A stretch of DNA of 64,000 bases from Oehlia diaphana (lineage: Eukaryota; Glomeromycota; Glomeromycetes; Glomerales; Glomeraceae): positions 39,239-103,238 of the forward strand of contig QZLH01000014.1 in the NCBI GenBank assembly GCA_003833135.1. The letters are read 5' to 3'. Below, in pieces: positions 21,496 to 33,933 of this stretch. How positions within the stretch are numbered: the stretch's first letter is position 1; every line of letters starts with the position of its first letter. A model generated the notes under the pieces. That model did no database searches. It was not told the origin of the DNA and worked only from the letters and a program-made list of their open reading frames with translations. Made by a program: the position numbers and the translations under genes.

Positions 21496-21547
21496 GGGTG
21501 GTTGGATGAATATCACGTGATCGAGGATCATTTATCGTTGGACTGGA

Positions 21548-22291
21548 TAGGGATTCTAATTTTGACTAATCGCGATTTATCGAATCTCAAGATTCGATTT
21601 AAAAATTCGATTTTCGGTTTCGATTAATCGATTCTAACCGATATTATGTACCATAAAAATCATCACAATTTGGACGATCATGGTTTTTACGGAAAATCGA
21701 ATTTTTTTTATTCTTTTAATATTTACATCATTGTCACTGGTTAATTCTGGTTAGTAAATTTTGACCTTGAAAATGGTCAATTTGGCCTTGGAGTAACTAA
21801 TAATCATAAAATTTTATTCAATAGGCCAAATCGACCACTTTCTAAGTCAAATTGACCACTTTTAACCATTAGAAATAGTTTCGCTTAAGCAAAGGCCTTT
21901 ATGCAGTAACGTTACACAAAATTTGACTACATGGCTAATAGTATTTACTTATAAACGCGTGTATTCCTTATTGATTGGTATCAGTTTTATACCAACTTGT
22001 TACCAAAAAAACAAGTCGAAAACTGTTTTCTAGGTTACACGAAGTTAAATCAGGCCGAGCTTTAATGCCGGCCGGAATTAAAATTTTATTAATCGTTAAA
22101 CACTTAAATTTTTTTATATTATTTTAGGCCAAACATCAATGATGGAAACAACTGACTAGGACCATAAATGGTCATAAAAATGAAAAAATTGCTTAGGCGT
22201 CAGATTCGATTTTTTCATGCGATTTTCGATTAATCGATTCAGAATCGATTTTCGATTAATTCGACTATAGCAGAATCAATTCCAATCCCTA
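21548..22291. mobile_element. hAT-like non-autonomous element with 8-bp target duplication
   Basis: 744 bases starting TAGGGATT and ending AATCCCTA, with further inverted similarity inside (both ends are rich in ATTAATCG and GATTCGATTTT). It is flanked by exact 8-base repeats GGACTGGA (21540-21547, 22292-22299). An 8-base duplication and TAGGG-type ends suit the hAT superfamily. No transposase frame. Confidence 0.8.
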
Positions 22292-22299
22292 GGACTGGA

Positions 22300-23002
22300 T
22301 AATTTCAGATTTTTCAATACTTATTTTGGTCCGAATTGTGAATTTTGATCGATTAATTGAGCCCGAATAATGATCAAGCATGTTTGGCTCGATCGAATTC
22401 ACTCATTGACTATGTGTAATATTTACAAAGGTTAAGATCATGATATAAATTCCGGTTAACCGCGTGCGAAAATGCGACAATGCGACAATTGTGACATGTT
22501 ATATATAAAGTATCATATCTCATGAAATCGGAATATTAACTTTCATTCACTTAAAAAAAAAAAATAAAATAATTAAAAATTAATCAACTTCTTTGATAGT
22601 AAGATTTAATTTATCATTATGTTCGCGATATATTCTCGCCCCAGACTTATAATAATGTACTTCATTTCTAATATGTTCATTTTAAATTTTTTAATAGATT
22701 GAAATTTTATTAAACATGAATTTTATTTATAAAACAACGATAATCGTATTTGGTTTACTCAAAATTTACAATTTGTATATATATATAATATGAAATATCA
22801 CATGACTTACGAGATACCTCACCGCATCATCGTTTAAAAAAAAACTAAATACTATTGAACCTATCAACTGAAATACTTATAAAAATCTCGTAATAAACCT
22901 ACAACCTTGACGTCATTAAGTGAACGTTAGAATTCAATATCAACTCAAGAGAATAATATTTCTCATAATATTAACCCCAAAAAATTATAAAATTGAAGCC
23001 GT
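22300..23002. other. Intergenic, AT-rich
   Basis: 3' flank of the F-box gene at 23003 and sequence up to the hAT-like element; nothing assignable seen. Confidence 0.4.
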
Positions 23003-24457
23003 TTATAAATAGCATATAAAATTTTCAATTACTCCGATATTTTTATATCTATTGACCAAGTTCATATAACTATTTTCTTTATGAACAGGATTAGATGTAT
23101 AAATTGAAATTACATGTCGACCTTTCCATCCTTCTAAGAAATTCTCCAAACTTTCCAAAGAGAATTTAAAATTATTTAAAAATCTAATTTCATTTAAATT
23201 AGTTGATGCTGATCTAATTAATGTATTTAACAATTCTTCTCCAGCTTCTTCATCATCATTATTTACCATTCTTAATGTTAATGATTCCAGATTTTTACAA
23301 CTTATTAATAACTTTTCAAATTCAGTGAAATATTGCTCTGATGATAAAATTATTAATGATAAATTTTTAATCAAAATACATTTTTCATAGATTTGGCGAA
23401 TAAAAATGAGAGATTCTTCTTCCTCAATATTATCATAATTGCTTTCATAATAATCATAATTTAATGGAATTTCCTTGAGATGTCCTCCGCTGTTTTCAAT
23501 TATACAAGAAACTTCAGGTAATGAAATTAAATCCATATTAAAGATCTCTAGTTCATGATAGACCAACTTACTTATTTGTTCTTCAGAAAATTGCATAAAA
23601 ACATCGCCAGTAATTATTAAAGTTTTTAATTTATGAAGTTTTGTGAGTAAATCTTGCAGAACTATTTGTTCAAGATTTTGAGATTCAATATACTGTAAAG
23701 ATAGAATTAGATAATTAAGTGTATCTGCACTTTTTGCTAATGCAAGAAAAATTTTTTCATAGGGATCATTTTCAAAATTATCTTCAAAATCATTAAAATC
23801 ATCCTTCCACTCAAAATATTTTAAATTCCTTTGTACGTCAATTAAATTAACTAATCCATCATTAACTTTCAAGCATTTGTTATTAATAGTGAGTCTCTGT
23901 ATAAAATTACATACATTTGCTAATTCATTAAAGTGCAAAGAATTAACAGAAGTATCACATTTTAGTTCACACAGTGATTCAAGACGTGTCTTATCTTCTA
24001 GAAAATAAAATCGTTGGTCTTTGAATAATTCAATGCTCGTACATCTCAAACCAGGACATTTCTTAATCATAAAACCGTAAATTTCTTGCAACAAAAGAAA
24101 TTGATTATGTAATTCTGAAGGACAAATAGAAATTAAAGTATTCAAAACTGGTACATTAAAACTCCTGCAGAAAGATAAATAATCAAACAAAAGTGATTTA
24201 GGTGAACTTGAAAGCCCTTGTCTTGTTAAGAAATCTTTAAATTCTTTAACGTTATCAGATAAATAGATAGCAATAATTATAAACAAAGAATTCTTATTGG
24301 AATAATTAATATCATAGCACCAAGGATCTTTCCATAAAATTGGCATGGCGGTCTCACACCAATTTCTACTAACTAATAAACACGAAAAGAGAGATTTTAT
24401 ATCTCTTTGTAATTCTTCAATAATCAAAAAAAGTATATCTTTGTTGAATCTAGGCAT
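23003..24457 (-). CDS. F-box/LRR-like protein
   Basis: First ATG 24457 (MPRFNKDILFLIIEELQRDI) gives 484 residues; the upstream four codons start at TTG. F-box with SLFSCLLVSRNWCETAMPIL. Central LCELKCDTSVNSLHFNELAN and C-terminal NLVNRYKNIGVIENFICYL vary from the family consensus, so it is a more diverged duplicate. IKEIPL/LKEIPLNYDYYESNYD and KLHKLKTLIITGD are shared with 19407-20852. Single exon. The promoter motif is 185-205 bases upstream. Confidence 0.86.
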   Translation of the reverse strand: MPRFNKDILFLIIEELQRDIKSLFSCLLVSRNWCETAMPILWKDPWCYDINYSNKNSLFIIIAIYLSDNVKEFKDFLTRQGLSSSPKSLLFDYLSFCRSFNVPVLNTLISICPSELHNQFLLLQEIYGFMIKKCPGLRCTSIELFKDQRFYFLEDKTRLESLCELKCDTSVNSLHFNELANVCNFIQRLTINNKCLKVNDGLVNLIDVQRNLKYFEWKDDFNDFEDNFENDPYEKIFLALAKSADTLNYLILSLQYIESQNLEQIVLQDLLTKLHKLKTLIITGDVFMQFSEEQISKLVYHELEIFNMDLISLPEVSCIIENSGGHLKEIPLNYDYYESNYDNIEEEESLIFIRQIYEKCILIKNLSLIILSSEQYFTEFEKLLISCKNLESLTLRMVNNDDEEAGEELLNTLIRSASTNLNEIRFLNNFKFSLESLENFLEGWKGRHVISIYTSNPVHKENSYMNLVNRYKNIGVIENFICYL

Positions 24458-24640
24458 CCTTCTAATCAATAAATAAAATAATTTGTTACGGCTTAAATAT
24501 TTTTTAGAAGCGATAATTTCACGGTATTGAAATATTTAATATCAGAAAAAAATTATAAAGGAACAAAAAATTCCGTATCCTTTCTAAATTTATATAAAAA
24601 TCATCGGAGTTCAAACTCCGACCAAATTTGTTAATTTATT

Positions 24641-24662
24641 AGTGCGACAAATAATGTTTCAC
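24641..24662 (-). promoter_or_regulatory. Shared upstream motif of F-box genes
   Basis: The minus strand reads AGTGAAACATTATTTGTCGC, combining both blocks with the middle shortened, next to a perfect CGGAGTTTGAACTCCG hairpin (24605-24620). Confidence 0.5.
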
Positions 24663-24669
24663 TAGATAG

Positions 24670-26296
24670 TAGATCAGCCTGTTGGCCGTTCTATAATTAA
24701 ATTGCAAATAAATTAGATTAAAATGTAATATGGCTTTACATAGATATCATGCACAAACTTTCACTATATCATTCATTTATATTTACTTACCATGAAATAG
24801 CTGACTCTTCTTTCAAAATTTCCCGACTACGGCTACACATAAAGATTATGGCATTACAATCAAAAGTTTACAAATGGGATGTACATTAACTAAAAGCGGT
24901 TAAAAAATTCGTACGTGAAACGTACCAATCCCATTAACAATAAAATAAACTATATTCATTTTTTTTTTCCGTAATTATTAAAGGATGCAATAAAAAAAAT
25001 GTAGTGCATGCTTATTTGTTTATTGATTTAAATTTAGTTTGTTTTCCAGAATAAATTAAAGAAAATATTATTTGATAGAAGAATATGAATTTTTAACGTC
25101 TCCTATTTTTTGCGACATGATTAGAATACGCTTAAAAAAAAAAGGCCCCGTAATAATTATCTATTAATTTATTGCTTTGTATTTTCCTATTTTACTTGTT
25201 ATTGTATATGGTCATCTGGTCAATTTAATCAATATCCAAATTTGTACGAAAATAACTTTTAGAAACGGCTAGTAGCGTCTTGATAGGCTTGTCAGTATTT
25301 GTTTAATATGAAAGGAATTCAGCCATATCAATAAAATTGATTGATGACAATACAAATGATTATTTAAATAACTTTATAGAAAATTGAATGTTTATTAAAT
25401 TTCCTTATAAAGCTTCTGATTATCTTATTAACAATAATAATAAAATTTCATAATCAAATTATTGATGATAACATGACCAACTTGTTTCATGTGTGCATGC
25501 ATTTATGGACGAATTAGAAGTTCAATTAATCCATATTTTATCAGGTTCATTTATCATCCACCAAAATTAGTAAATTTCAAAAGTAAATGAATTAAATAAT
25601 TAGTAAGTTACGACAACTTGTTCTATAGCAAGAAATTACCGAAATATAACTATTAAGAAAATTATTTGATTGGTAGAATAGTTTAAATAAATATCATGAA
25701 TTATAAAACTCGTGCAAGAGAAACAACTAAAAAATTTCTAAAATTTCTAAGTAATTGATAACGAGACAATGAGGAACGTTCAATTTTTTTTTTGATTGAT
25801 ACTCATCTCAACCACACTTTTGATATTTTATGTTGCAAAAGAAAAAAAGTACTAAGCAGTTGGTGGAGCTATATACAATTATAAAACATTATTACATTAC
25901 ATACGTCTTATAATTGATAAAACCGCAAAATTTTAAGGTTGTCCAAACTTTATCGGCAGTGTCAAATTTAGTCGATGTAAAATGGTCTCGTAAAATTATT
26001 ATTGGTGGAATTATAAATATCTTTAGTATATTAAAACCCTATTTGACATTTTTAATTATTATTTTAAAATGAAATCAAAAAAATAACCTTCGGCTATTTT
26101 TACTATACCCAATATTTGAAAAACAATCTATATTATTATATATTATTATTATGAAGAGACTGGATCGATAATTTTCATGCTATTAAATAGCAATTAACAT
26201 AGGTAAGCATAAACCAATTAAACCATCATAAAGTCGGTCTTGATAAAATGAATTTTATACTAGTAGCAGAGAATACTAAGCAAAAAATTTGCTAAT
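24670..26296. other. Intergenic, AT-rich
   Basis: No credible gene in about 1.6 kb. Homopolymer runs and short repeats only. Confidence 0.4.
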
Positions 26297-26545
26297 TTAG
26301 AATACTAGTGAAATATCATATTCACTTTTATAAATATTATGAAACAACCAGAATGTTACAACTGTAGCTTCCTGCATCAAAAATTGCGAGAAGGGCGGAA
26401 CGGGATCTTTAAAGCTGTCATCATTATTTTCACAAGAAAAATAATGTTGGAAGTCGTCCGGCGCAAATACGCTAGCCTTTTGATACGCTACATTTGACGT
26501 TCTCTCTGCCCCACCACTACTCCCAACAACTTTTATCAGCGCCAA
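26297..26545 (-). pseudogene. Coding-like fragment, unidentified
   Basis: An 82-codon frame of unusually GC-rich DNA for this region (KVVGSSGGAERTSNVAYQKA, then VFAPDDFQHYFSCENNDD). The last 20 codons look like non-coding AT-rich read-through. About 300 bases to the right, 26740-27030 also has higher GC. Probably remains of an inserted element; family not recognised. Confidence 0.3.
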
Positions 26546-27030
26546 CTATAACACCTCATCCTGAAACTACTTACTGGAGACATTACTTCAGATGAATATG
26601 CTATTGTGAATTTCAATAAAAAAAATCGAAGTTTATCGTCTATCTTTGATACAAAATATATTGTTACAAGAATTTCCCATGTAAACCATTTATTTCAATT
26701 AACTTTGATGATGGATTTCCCTGTATTTATATTGGAATGAACTTCCTGAATGCTTGCTATTTCTTTTGTAACCCTTACGCTTAAAAATCCTAGTTTCGCT
26801 CCTCAGCTTAGTGCCTACGCGGGCTTGATAATCAAGATGTGTTACCGTCCCTGTCCCTGTTAGTAGTCAAAACATGGAATTCTCGAGATTATTGGAGTCT
26901 CAATGACTATAGCATTGGCGCTCATAATTTTATCCGCTTCATTATTATTAAGGGAGATGTAAATTACAATATTTATCCAAAGAAATGGTCCACAACGGGT
27001 GAAGGCATAACCGACGGATGTTATTAGAAC

Positions 27031-29118
27031 AACCGATGATAATATATCTTATTGAATACAAATAGTATTTTTTTATTATAACTTTTGAAATTAAGTTAGA
27101 ATACCATGATGATATATTACTTTCCATGAGATCGGTAGCTCTAACTAACCAATTTTTTTACTTGCAATTTTTTAAACTTTAGAAAATTTTGACAATATAT
27201 TACAATAAATATAATATTCATTCACTTATTATTTTTAAACTAGCTACAAGTGCTACGACTCACGACATCATTAACACAAACTCCGTCCATTACTTCATTT
27301 TATAGCATTGCTTACACTTCCAAATTTACAGTGGATATTTGCTTCTAATTTTGGATGTTCAACTGAAACAGGTGGTGTCCAAGCTTTTGTGTATTCTCTT
27401 TTATCTGTTATATGCACCTCATCGTTAAATCAGATAACACATGATGTAAAACCTCACCGCAAGTATAACTAATGGAGACAACTAGTTAATCACTGGGTTT
27501 GAATCTGACTCAAACATACTCAAAATACCAAATAGTAATATATTCTTTGTCATGTTTGTAGCATAACATTATTGTTGGTACGGCTTTAATTATCATGTTA
27601 TTGATCGGTACTAAACATTCATAATGAAATAAAAAGTGAAATTTTTGAAAAGTCAAAAATATGCGTTTTTAGTATTTAGTAAGTCAAGATTTTTTTTTTT
27701 TGATTAATGTTGTTATTTAAGAGTAAATAATTCTATAATTATATTTCGTAATTCATTATGTGAAGGTGTTATTTTGCGTGTAATGAGTATATGAGATTTG
27801 TTTAGCGCATTTGCATGCAACTAATTTCACCATGATAGTTGATACGGCACTTAAATAATTAATTATATCAACATGATGTATTATTTCTATTATTCTTTTC
27901 TCTATATCAACTGACCCAATCCAGTGACTTTTGGCTTTTTCTCCCATTCATCTATAATGTTCACAGTACTTAAGACTTCTTTCTTTCTGCATCTACAAGG
28001 TCTTGTCAACTTTTCAAACAAATACTGATCTTCTGTAGAGTGAGAAATACAAGATTTTATTTGGTGTACTATATAACAGTTATTTAAAGGATCGCGTATG
28101 GTTTGTTCATCGCAATAATGGTATGCCAGTTTCTTTGTTCGCTAATAGTAGCAATAAGTCACCACAATGGACCGCACAATTAAACGTCATCGTACTTAAT
28201 AATCGTTTATCATTTTAACGAAATTTGGCAAATATTCTTAATATAACACTTTCTGCTAGAATATTCGTTTTTACGTTTTTATTTACAGTTTAAACTAGCC
28301 GGAAAATTTAACCCCTTATTATTACGGTATTTCTTCTGAATATTCATTTATCAACAAAACCCTTTCATTAACATGTCCACATTTTCATTCCTCAAAATCG
28401 TTTTCCTCGTAACGTTTCACTGCTCAAACAAATAAAAAATGATTACCTGTAGTAATGTCACGCCTTTGGCCCAGTATCGAAAGGAAAATCCTTAACAACA
28501 CTGGAACTCGAAACAACCTTCCGAAAGGGGCACTTGAAGTAAAGTGTAATGTTGGTCATTCCATAAATGGGCAGTAAATGGTCCGAGCGGGAGAGAAAAA
28601 TTTTGAATTAAAATTCTAAAAAATAAAATCGTTGAAAAATTTTTAAAATCTATAAAAAGTAAAAAATACAAATAAAAAAAGTCATACCATATATAATACC
28701 TTTGAATTTGATGAATTCTAATTGGATCATTTTCGTGAGAAATTTTATTGATTTTTAATGTAGCTTTCGATAATTATAATTAACAGAAGCGACCGTAATA
28801 TAAAAAATTTATGTATATTTAAATTGTATATGTTTAATTAATAATTTTCACTATTAATAAGAACTATAATATATATTTAATTTCTTAAAATTTGTTCCGT
28901 GTCAACATTCTGCGACATTAACGCGATTAACGCGTAAAGTAAAAATTGGTACGCGACGCGACGACAATTATTGATATATTTGGATAGATTGATCAGATTT
29001 ATATTGTGATATTAAACTATTAAAGGCGTAGTGCTGTAACACTGTAATGAGTCATTGAAAATTTTCATATATAAAATATGCTTTTGTATAAATCATGACT
29101 TCATAAGAATTCCATTTA
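27031..29118. other. Intergenic with scattered coding-like pieces
   Basis: Near 27299-27430 the minus strand keeps a 43-codon frame (DEVHITDKREYTKAWTPPVS, then VEHPKLEANIHCKFGS) with no start; family unknown. 28450-28600 is more GC-rich and may be a repeat. Nothing else assignable. Confidence 0.3.
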
Positions 29119-29938
29119 TGTATTTTTGCTATTTCTATTACGTAATTCATAGAAAGTTTGTACAACAAAAAAATACATAAAAAGACCTTACTCCTTTTTT
29201 TTTGAATTACTTTATCAAAATTTCACGACACAATAAACACAAAAACTATCAAAGAAGTGGATATACTAATGCAATACTCGATAGAAAATATATTAGTAGT
29301 ATTACCAAACATCCAAATATCACATACCAACAATACACTAAACCTTAGAGTTTATTACAAAATTTTCTATGATATGTTTAGGTATAGACTCGGACAGTTG
29401 GCCATAGAATATTCAACACTTACCACAACGCCATAACAATACTGGCGAAGTTTTATTGCAAGAAGTCGCTCTAAAGACTTGGTTAAAAGCTTACACAATC
29501 AGTCGAGAACAAACACCACACTCGCTTTCTTGTGTGGCGCAGTCAACATCATGTCCATAGATTCTGAATTAGTATGATCAAAGGAAAAAATACATCATTA
29601 AGTGGTGAGTATAATTAACAGTTTGCCGGATGGACGTATGAGTAGGTGTTCACTGCAGGGTTCACTGAGAGTCTTCCGGATGGTGGACTATTATTATTGA
29701 CATAGAGGTTTATGTGCTCGTAGTACGTACCATTTGCTACTGGCTATGTAGTCATCTGCTTTGTGCACAAGGCCGTAGCTACAATGATGCCACATAGGTG
29801 ATCCCCAAGCTGATCCATATGGGAGGGAAGGCCGTGGTTCCCGTTGGAAATGACACATATTTCTATGTCAGGCACTTACTTAGTTGTTGTTATTAAATAC
29901 TGTATGAGACCATTTACCATAGATCCTATGATGGCCAC
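29119..29938. repeat. 0.8 kb direct repeat, copy A
   Basis: Nearly identical to 30076-30867 (copy B) apart from small indels. It contains GTTTGTACAACAAAAAAAT near the start and a GC-richer second half from about 29610. Copy A ends exactly at the single N (29939). No long open frame. It could be paired LTRs of a small retroelement, a tandem duplication, or an assembly duplication. Confidence 0.8.
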
Positions 29939-30075
29939 NAAGATGCTGATCCCCCATCTTTGGTATTGATTTGCTGATTATATAAATACATTTCGAATCA
30001 AGCTTTTCTATTTTAGTACGATCGGCAACCAACAAATCTTTTAGTGTTTTAACTATTAAAGGCGTAGTTCCATTT

Positions 30076-30867
30076 TTGTATTTGTTGCTATTTCTATTAC
30101 GTAATTCATAGAAAAGTTTGTACAACAAAAAAATTATATAAAAAGACCTTACTCCTTTTTTTTTTGAATTACTTTATCAAAATTTTACGACGCAATAAAC
30201 ACAAAAACCACCAAAGAAGTAGAAAATATATTAGAAGTATTACCAAACATACAAATATCACATACCAACAATACACTAAACCTTAGAGTTTACAAAATTT
30301 TTATGATATGTTTAGGTATACTAGACCCTGGCCATAGAATATTCAACACTTAGGCCACAACGCCATAATAATACTGACGAAGATTTTATTGCAAGAAGTC
30401 GCTCCAAAGACTTGCTTAAAAGCTTACACAATCAGTCGAGAACAAACACCACTTTCGCTTTCTTGTGTGGCGCAGTCAACATCATGTCCATAGATTCTTA
30501 GTATGATCAAAGGAAAAAACACATCATTAAGTGGTGAGTATAATTGATAGTTTGTCGGATGGACGCATGAGTAGGTGTTCACTGCAGGGTTCACTGAGAG
30601 TCTTCCGGATGGTGGACTATTATTATTGACATAGATGTTTATGTGCTCGTAGTACGTACCATTTGCTACTGGCTATGTAGTCATCTGCTTTGTGCACAAG
30701 GCCGTAGCTACAATGATGCCACATAGGTGATCCCCAAGCTGATCCATATGGGAGGGAAGGCCGTGGTTCCCGTTGGAAATGACACATATTTCTATGTCAG
30801 GCACTTACTTAGTTGTTGTTATTAAATACTATATGAGACCATTTACCATAGATCCTATGATGGCCAC
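30076..30867. repeat. 0.8 kb direct repeat, copy B
   Basis: Second copy, after a 137-base spacer. Past 30867 the sequence continues into ATGGGTGTCCTGGGGTTCCC, absent from copy A because of the N. Confidence 0.8.
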
Positions 30868-31922
30868 ATGGGTGTCCTGGGGTTCCCTGCTTAGGCATAA
30901 TTAACAGGGTGGTAAATACTCATATGGTATGAGATGATAGTGACTAAAAATTTTGTAAATCTTGTAGGACACTTGCACCATTAGTTGACGAAAAAAAAGA
31001 GAACTGAAATGATCGGAATTTGATCAATTTTAAATTTTAAAATTGGCATTTTTTTTTTTTTTGATATTAAGTTGATAATGCGAATAAAACAAGATGGAAG
31101 AAAACCAGTTGTTAAAGTAAGTTATGTAGTAGGTTTCATATTTTATGAATATTGTATAATATCATTTTTTTAATTATATTGAAAATTCAATAATAAATTC
31201 AATGAAATAAATTTCAAAATTCATTCAACATATTTTTTACTCAAGCGTTTAAAATGGAAGTGGGAATATTAACCGGCTTATTTGAAAATATTTTAATAAT
31301 AGTGGAAACTAATTGTAATTTACATTAAAATCTCATCATAAGACTGGTAAATCAATCAACAGAAACATCCGGGAAATATTTCATGAAATATTAAGATAAC
31401 TAAAATAGTGATTTTTTTCGTATAAATATATATATAATTTATGACATTTATGAAATTTGTCTTGTTACTCTCACCAAAGACAGGGAGATTTATTTGAATT
31501 GAAGATTATATCGAATTTTAATGAAAAAACTCTAGAATTATTTGAAGAGATACTATATTAAGAATCAATACTAAATATTATAAGTCGGGTCCGTCCTTTA
31601 TTTTATTTGCTTTTGCACCTCATGTTAATCGTTAGTTAAATTGCCGATAGCACGTGTTTGAAGATCCATCGGTATATACTCCAAAAATTCCATGAAATTT
31701 TATAGTTTCCATATTTGTCCTGAGAAACGTTCCATATGGTCGTACGGGCGGTGTTTATTTCATGGCTATATCGCATTTGAAACCTTTTTTTGTCATTCAT
31801 CCATTCAACCCATTTTTTTTTCCATGATAACCATTTAAACATATATAATCAAAAATTTCGCTCTTTTTTATATTTTTATATATAAACATATATATATATC
31901 GTCTTAAAAAAAGAAAAAAAGA
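30868..31922. other. Intergenic and F-box promoter side
   Basis: AT-rich, no supported gene. A TATA-rich stretch (TATATATATAT around 31890-31900) lies 25-50 bases before the F-box ATG. The two-block F-box motif was not found here. Confidence 0.4.
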
Positions 31923-33392
31923 ATGTCCAAACTTAATAAAGATATTCTTTATTTGTTATTTGAGGAGTTACAAGATAATTCAAACTTTCTCTTTTCATGC
32001 TTGATGGTTAATAGACTTTGGTGTGAAATTGTGATTCCACTTTTATGGAAGGACCCCTGGCGTTATATTGATTATCGTACCAATAAAAGTTCCTTATATT
32101 CCATTATTACTTCCTATTTTTCTGATGATATTAAAGAATTCTTAAAAAAAGAAGGAATTCAAATTTTAGGCCAATCACTTGCATTTGATTATTTGAAATT
32201 CTGTAGAAGTATTAATGTAGACATTATAGATGACATAATTTCTGTTGGGTCATCATCAGAATATGAACGGTTTCTTTTGCAAGAAGAAATTTACAATATA
32301 TTGTCGAGAAAATGTCCAGAGATAAAGTATTTGGATATACGTGGCACCTATCAAATATTTTATCTTCCAGAAGCAAAGACTCGCCTCGAATCACTTTGTG
32401 AATTAACATGTAACACATCCATTGATCCTGATTACTTTTACAGATTAGCACGTGTCTGTCAAAATATACAAAGAATCATCATTATTAATAAAAAGCCAGA
32501 ATTTAATCATGGATCCGCTAAATTAATTGAAGTTCAAAAAAATTTAAAATATTTTAAATTGGAAGATGAAGCTAATGAAGATAGTTATGCAGCTAATTAT
32601 CCATATGCAGAAATTTTTGATGTATTAAAAGAGCATGCAAATACTCTTGATCATGTTAATATAAGTCTTTGGTATGAATATGGTTATAATGATTCTGATT
32701 ATATATTTTTACAATATACACTTCTAGAGCTTTATAAATTGAAAACATTAGATATTAGTTCTCTGATATTCTTATATAGTAAAGATTTTGAGGAAAAAAT
32801 AGAAATGGTGGCTTATCGTGACCTTGAGATCTTTGAGATAGGTGTAATTGATATTCATTACGTTACTTGTATAATTAGAAATAGCAAATATCTTAGAAAA
32901 TTAATAATCCATGATTATTATGAGGATTTTGATGATGAATTTAACGTTAAAACTCTTAATCTTCTTCGTACAATTTGTGAAAATTGTAATTTAATTGAAT
33001 ATTTGTCAATTCCTGTATTTCCATTTTTAGAGAATCATTTTATTGAATTTGAAAAATTACTTAAAAAATGTCAAAAATTACGATCATTAGTTTTTAAGGA
33101 TACGGAAACTTACGAAACAAAAGTAGAGATAAAAGATTGTGAAAAATTGTTAGATATGTTAATCAAAACAGCATCAAAAAATTTAAGAGAAATTGTATTT
33201 AATTATGAAATTAAATTTTCCTTAAAAATTTTAGAAACATTCTTTGAAAAGTGGAAAGGACGACCTGCAATCTCCATAAGTATTTATGGGAATTATTATC
33301 ACAGTGACGGGAATATTTATCGAAGTAATGATTATATGAACCTAATTAACAAATATAAAGCTGAAGGAGTAATCAAAGATTTTAGAAACTAA
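31923..33392 (+). CDS. F-box/LRR-like protein
   Basis: Single exon, 489 residues from ATG (MSKLNKDILYLLFEELQDNS). F-box residues 3-46 with FLFSCLMVNRLWCEIVIPLL. The central motif is changed to LCELTCNTSIDPDYFYRLAR (Lys to Thr and Asp to Asn). The C-terminal MNLINKYKAEGVIKDFRN is intact. It is on the opposite strand to the 8-24 kb group and lacks their upstream motif, so it may be a separate branch. LRR-like strands such as LRKLIIHDYYEDF are present. Confidence 0.86.
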   Translation: MSKLNKDILYLLFEELQDNSNFLFSCLMVNRLWCEIVIPLLWKDPWRYIDYRTNKSSLYSIITSYFSDDIKEFLKKEGIQILGQSLAFDYLKFCRSINVDIIDDIISVGSSSEYERFLLQEEIYNILSRKCPEIKYLDIRGTYQIFYLPEAKTRLESLCELTCNTSIDPDYFYRLARVCQNIQRIIIINKKPEFNHGSAKLIEVQKNLKYFKLEDEANEDSYAANYPYAEIFDVLKEHANTLDHVNISLWYEYGYNDSDYIFLQYTLLELYKLKTLDISSLIFLYSKDFEEKIEMVAYRDLEIFEIGVIDIHYVTCIIRNSKYLRKLIIHDYYEDFDDEFNVKTLNLLRTICENCNLIEYLSIPVFPFLENHFIEFEKLLKKCQKLRSLVFKDTETYETKVEIKDCEKLLDMLIKTASKNLREIVFNYEIKFSLKILETFFEKWKGRPAISISIYGNYYHSDGNIYRSNDYMNLINKYKAEGVIKDFRN

Positions 33393-33725
33393 ACGTTATA
33401 TTTAATATTATTTATTATTTTAATAGATTGATGTAATAGAATGATTTATATGAATAAACAAATAAAATTTTGTTTCTTCAATCAACGATTGATGATAGAA
33501 TAAATTTAGATGTTGTATATTTGTTTCATATTGGATTAATTTATCAAAAATGTTTCAAGAAATATCTAGAAGAAATGGAAATTACTTTCACATGGAAGTG
33601 TCATCACACTTTATTATATCGTTTTAAGTAAAATAGATAAAGCTTGTTGGGTTTGAATTTATTAATTATCAGCGATTAATGTTTTTCTTAACAATTATTA
33701 ATAACCTAATACTTTTAAAGGGTTA

Positions 33726-33895
33726 CGGTCGAAGTCATTTCGCCGAAGGGATGTTTCACCGAAGAGATATTTCACCAAAGGGATGGTTCACCCCGAAAGT
33801 ACATTTTATCGAATCCATTTCGAATCGTCCATTTCACCGAAAGAGCATTTTATCGAATCCATTTCACCGAATCGTCCATTTCATCGAAAGTGCAT
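33726..33895. repeat. Short tandem repeat, ATTTCACCGAAAG type
   Basis: About ten imperfect units of 13-18 bases built on TTTCAYCGAA, with variants TTTCGCCGAAG and TTTATCGAATCC. The 84-codon open frame over it (rich in HF, HR and SI) is a by-product of the repeat and not a gene. Confidence 0.7.
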
Positions 33896-33933
33896 TCATA
33901 AACAACGAGATAAATTTAATAAAAATCATCTAA

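Noticed and set aside
24601..24630. CGGAGTTTGAACTCCG looked like a tRNA arm
   Set aside because: No acceptor or anticodon stem around it; it is a simple hairpin shared by two F-box promoters.
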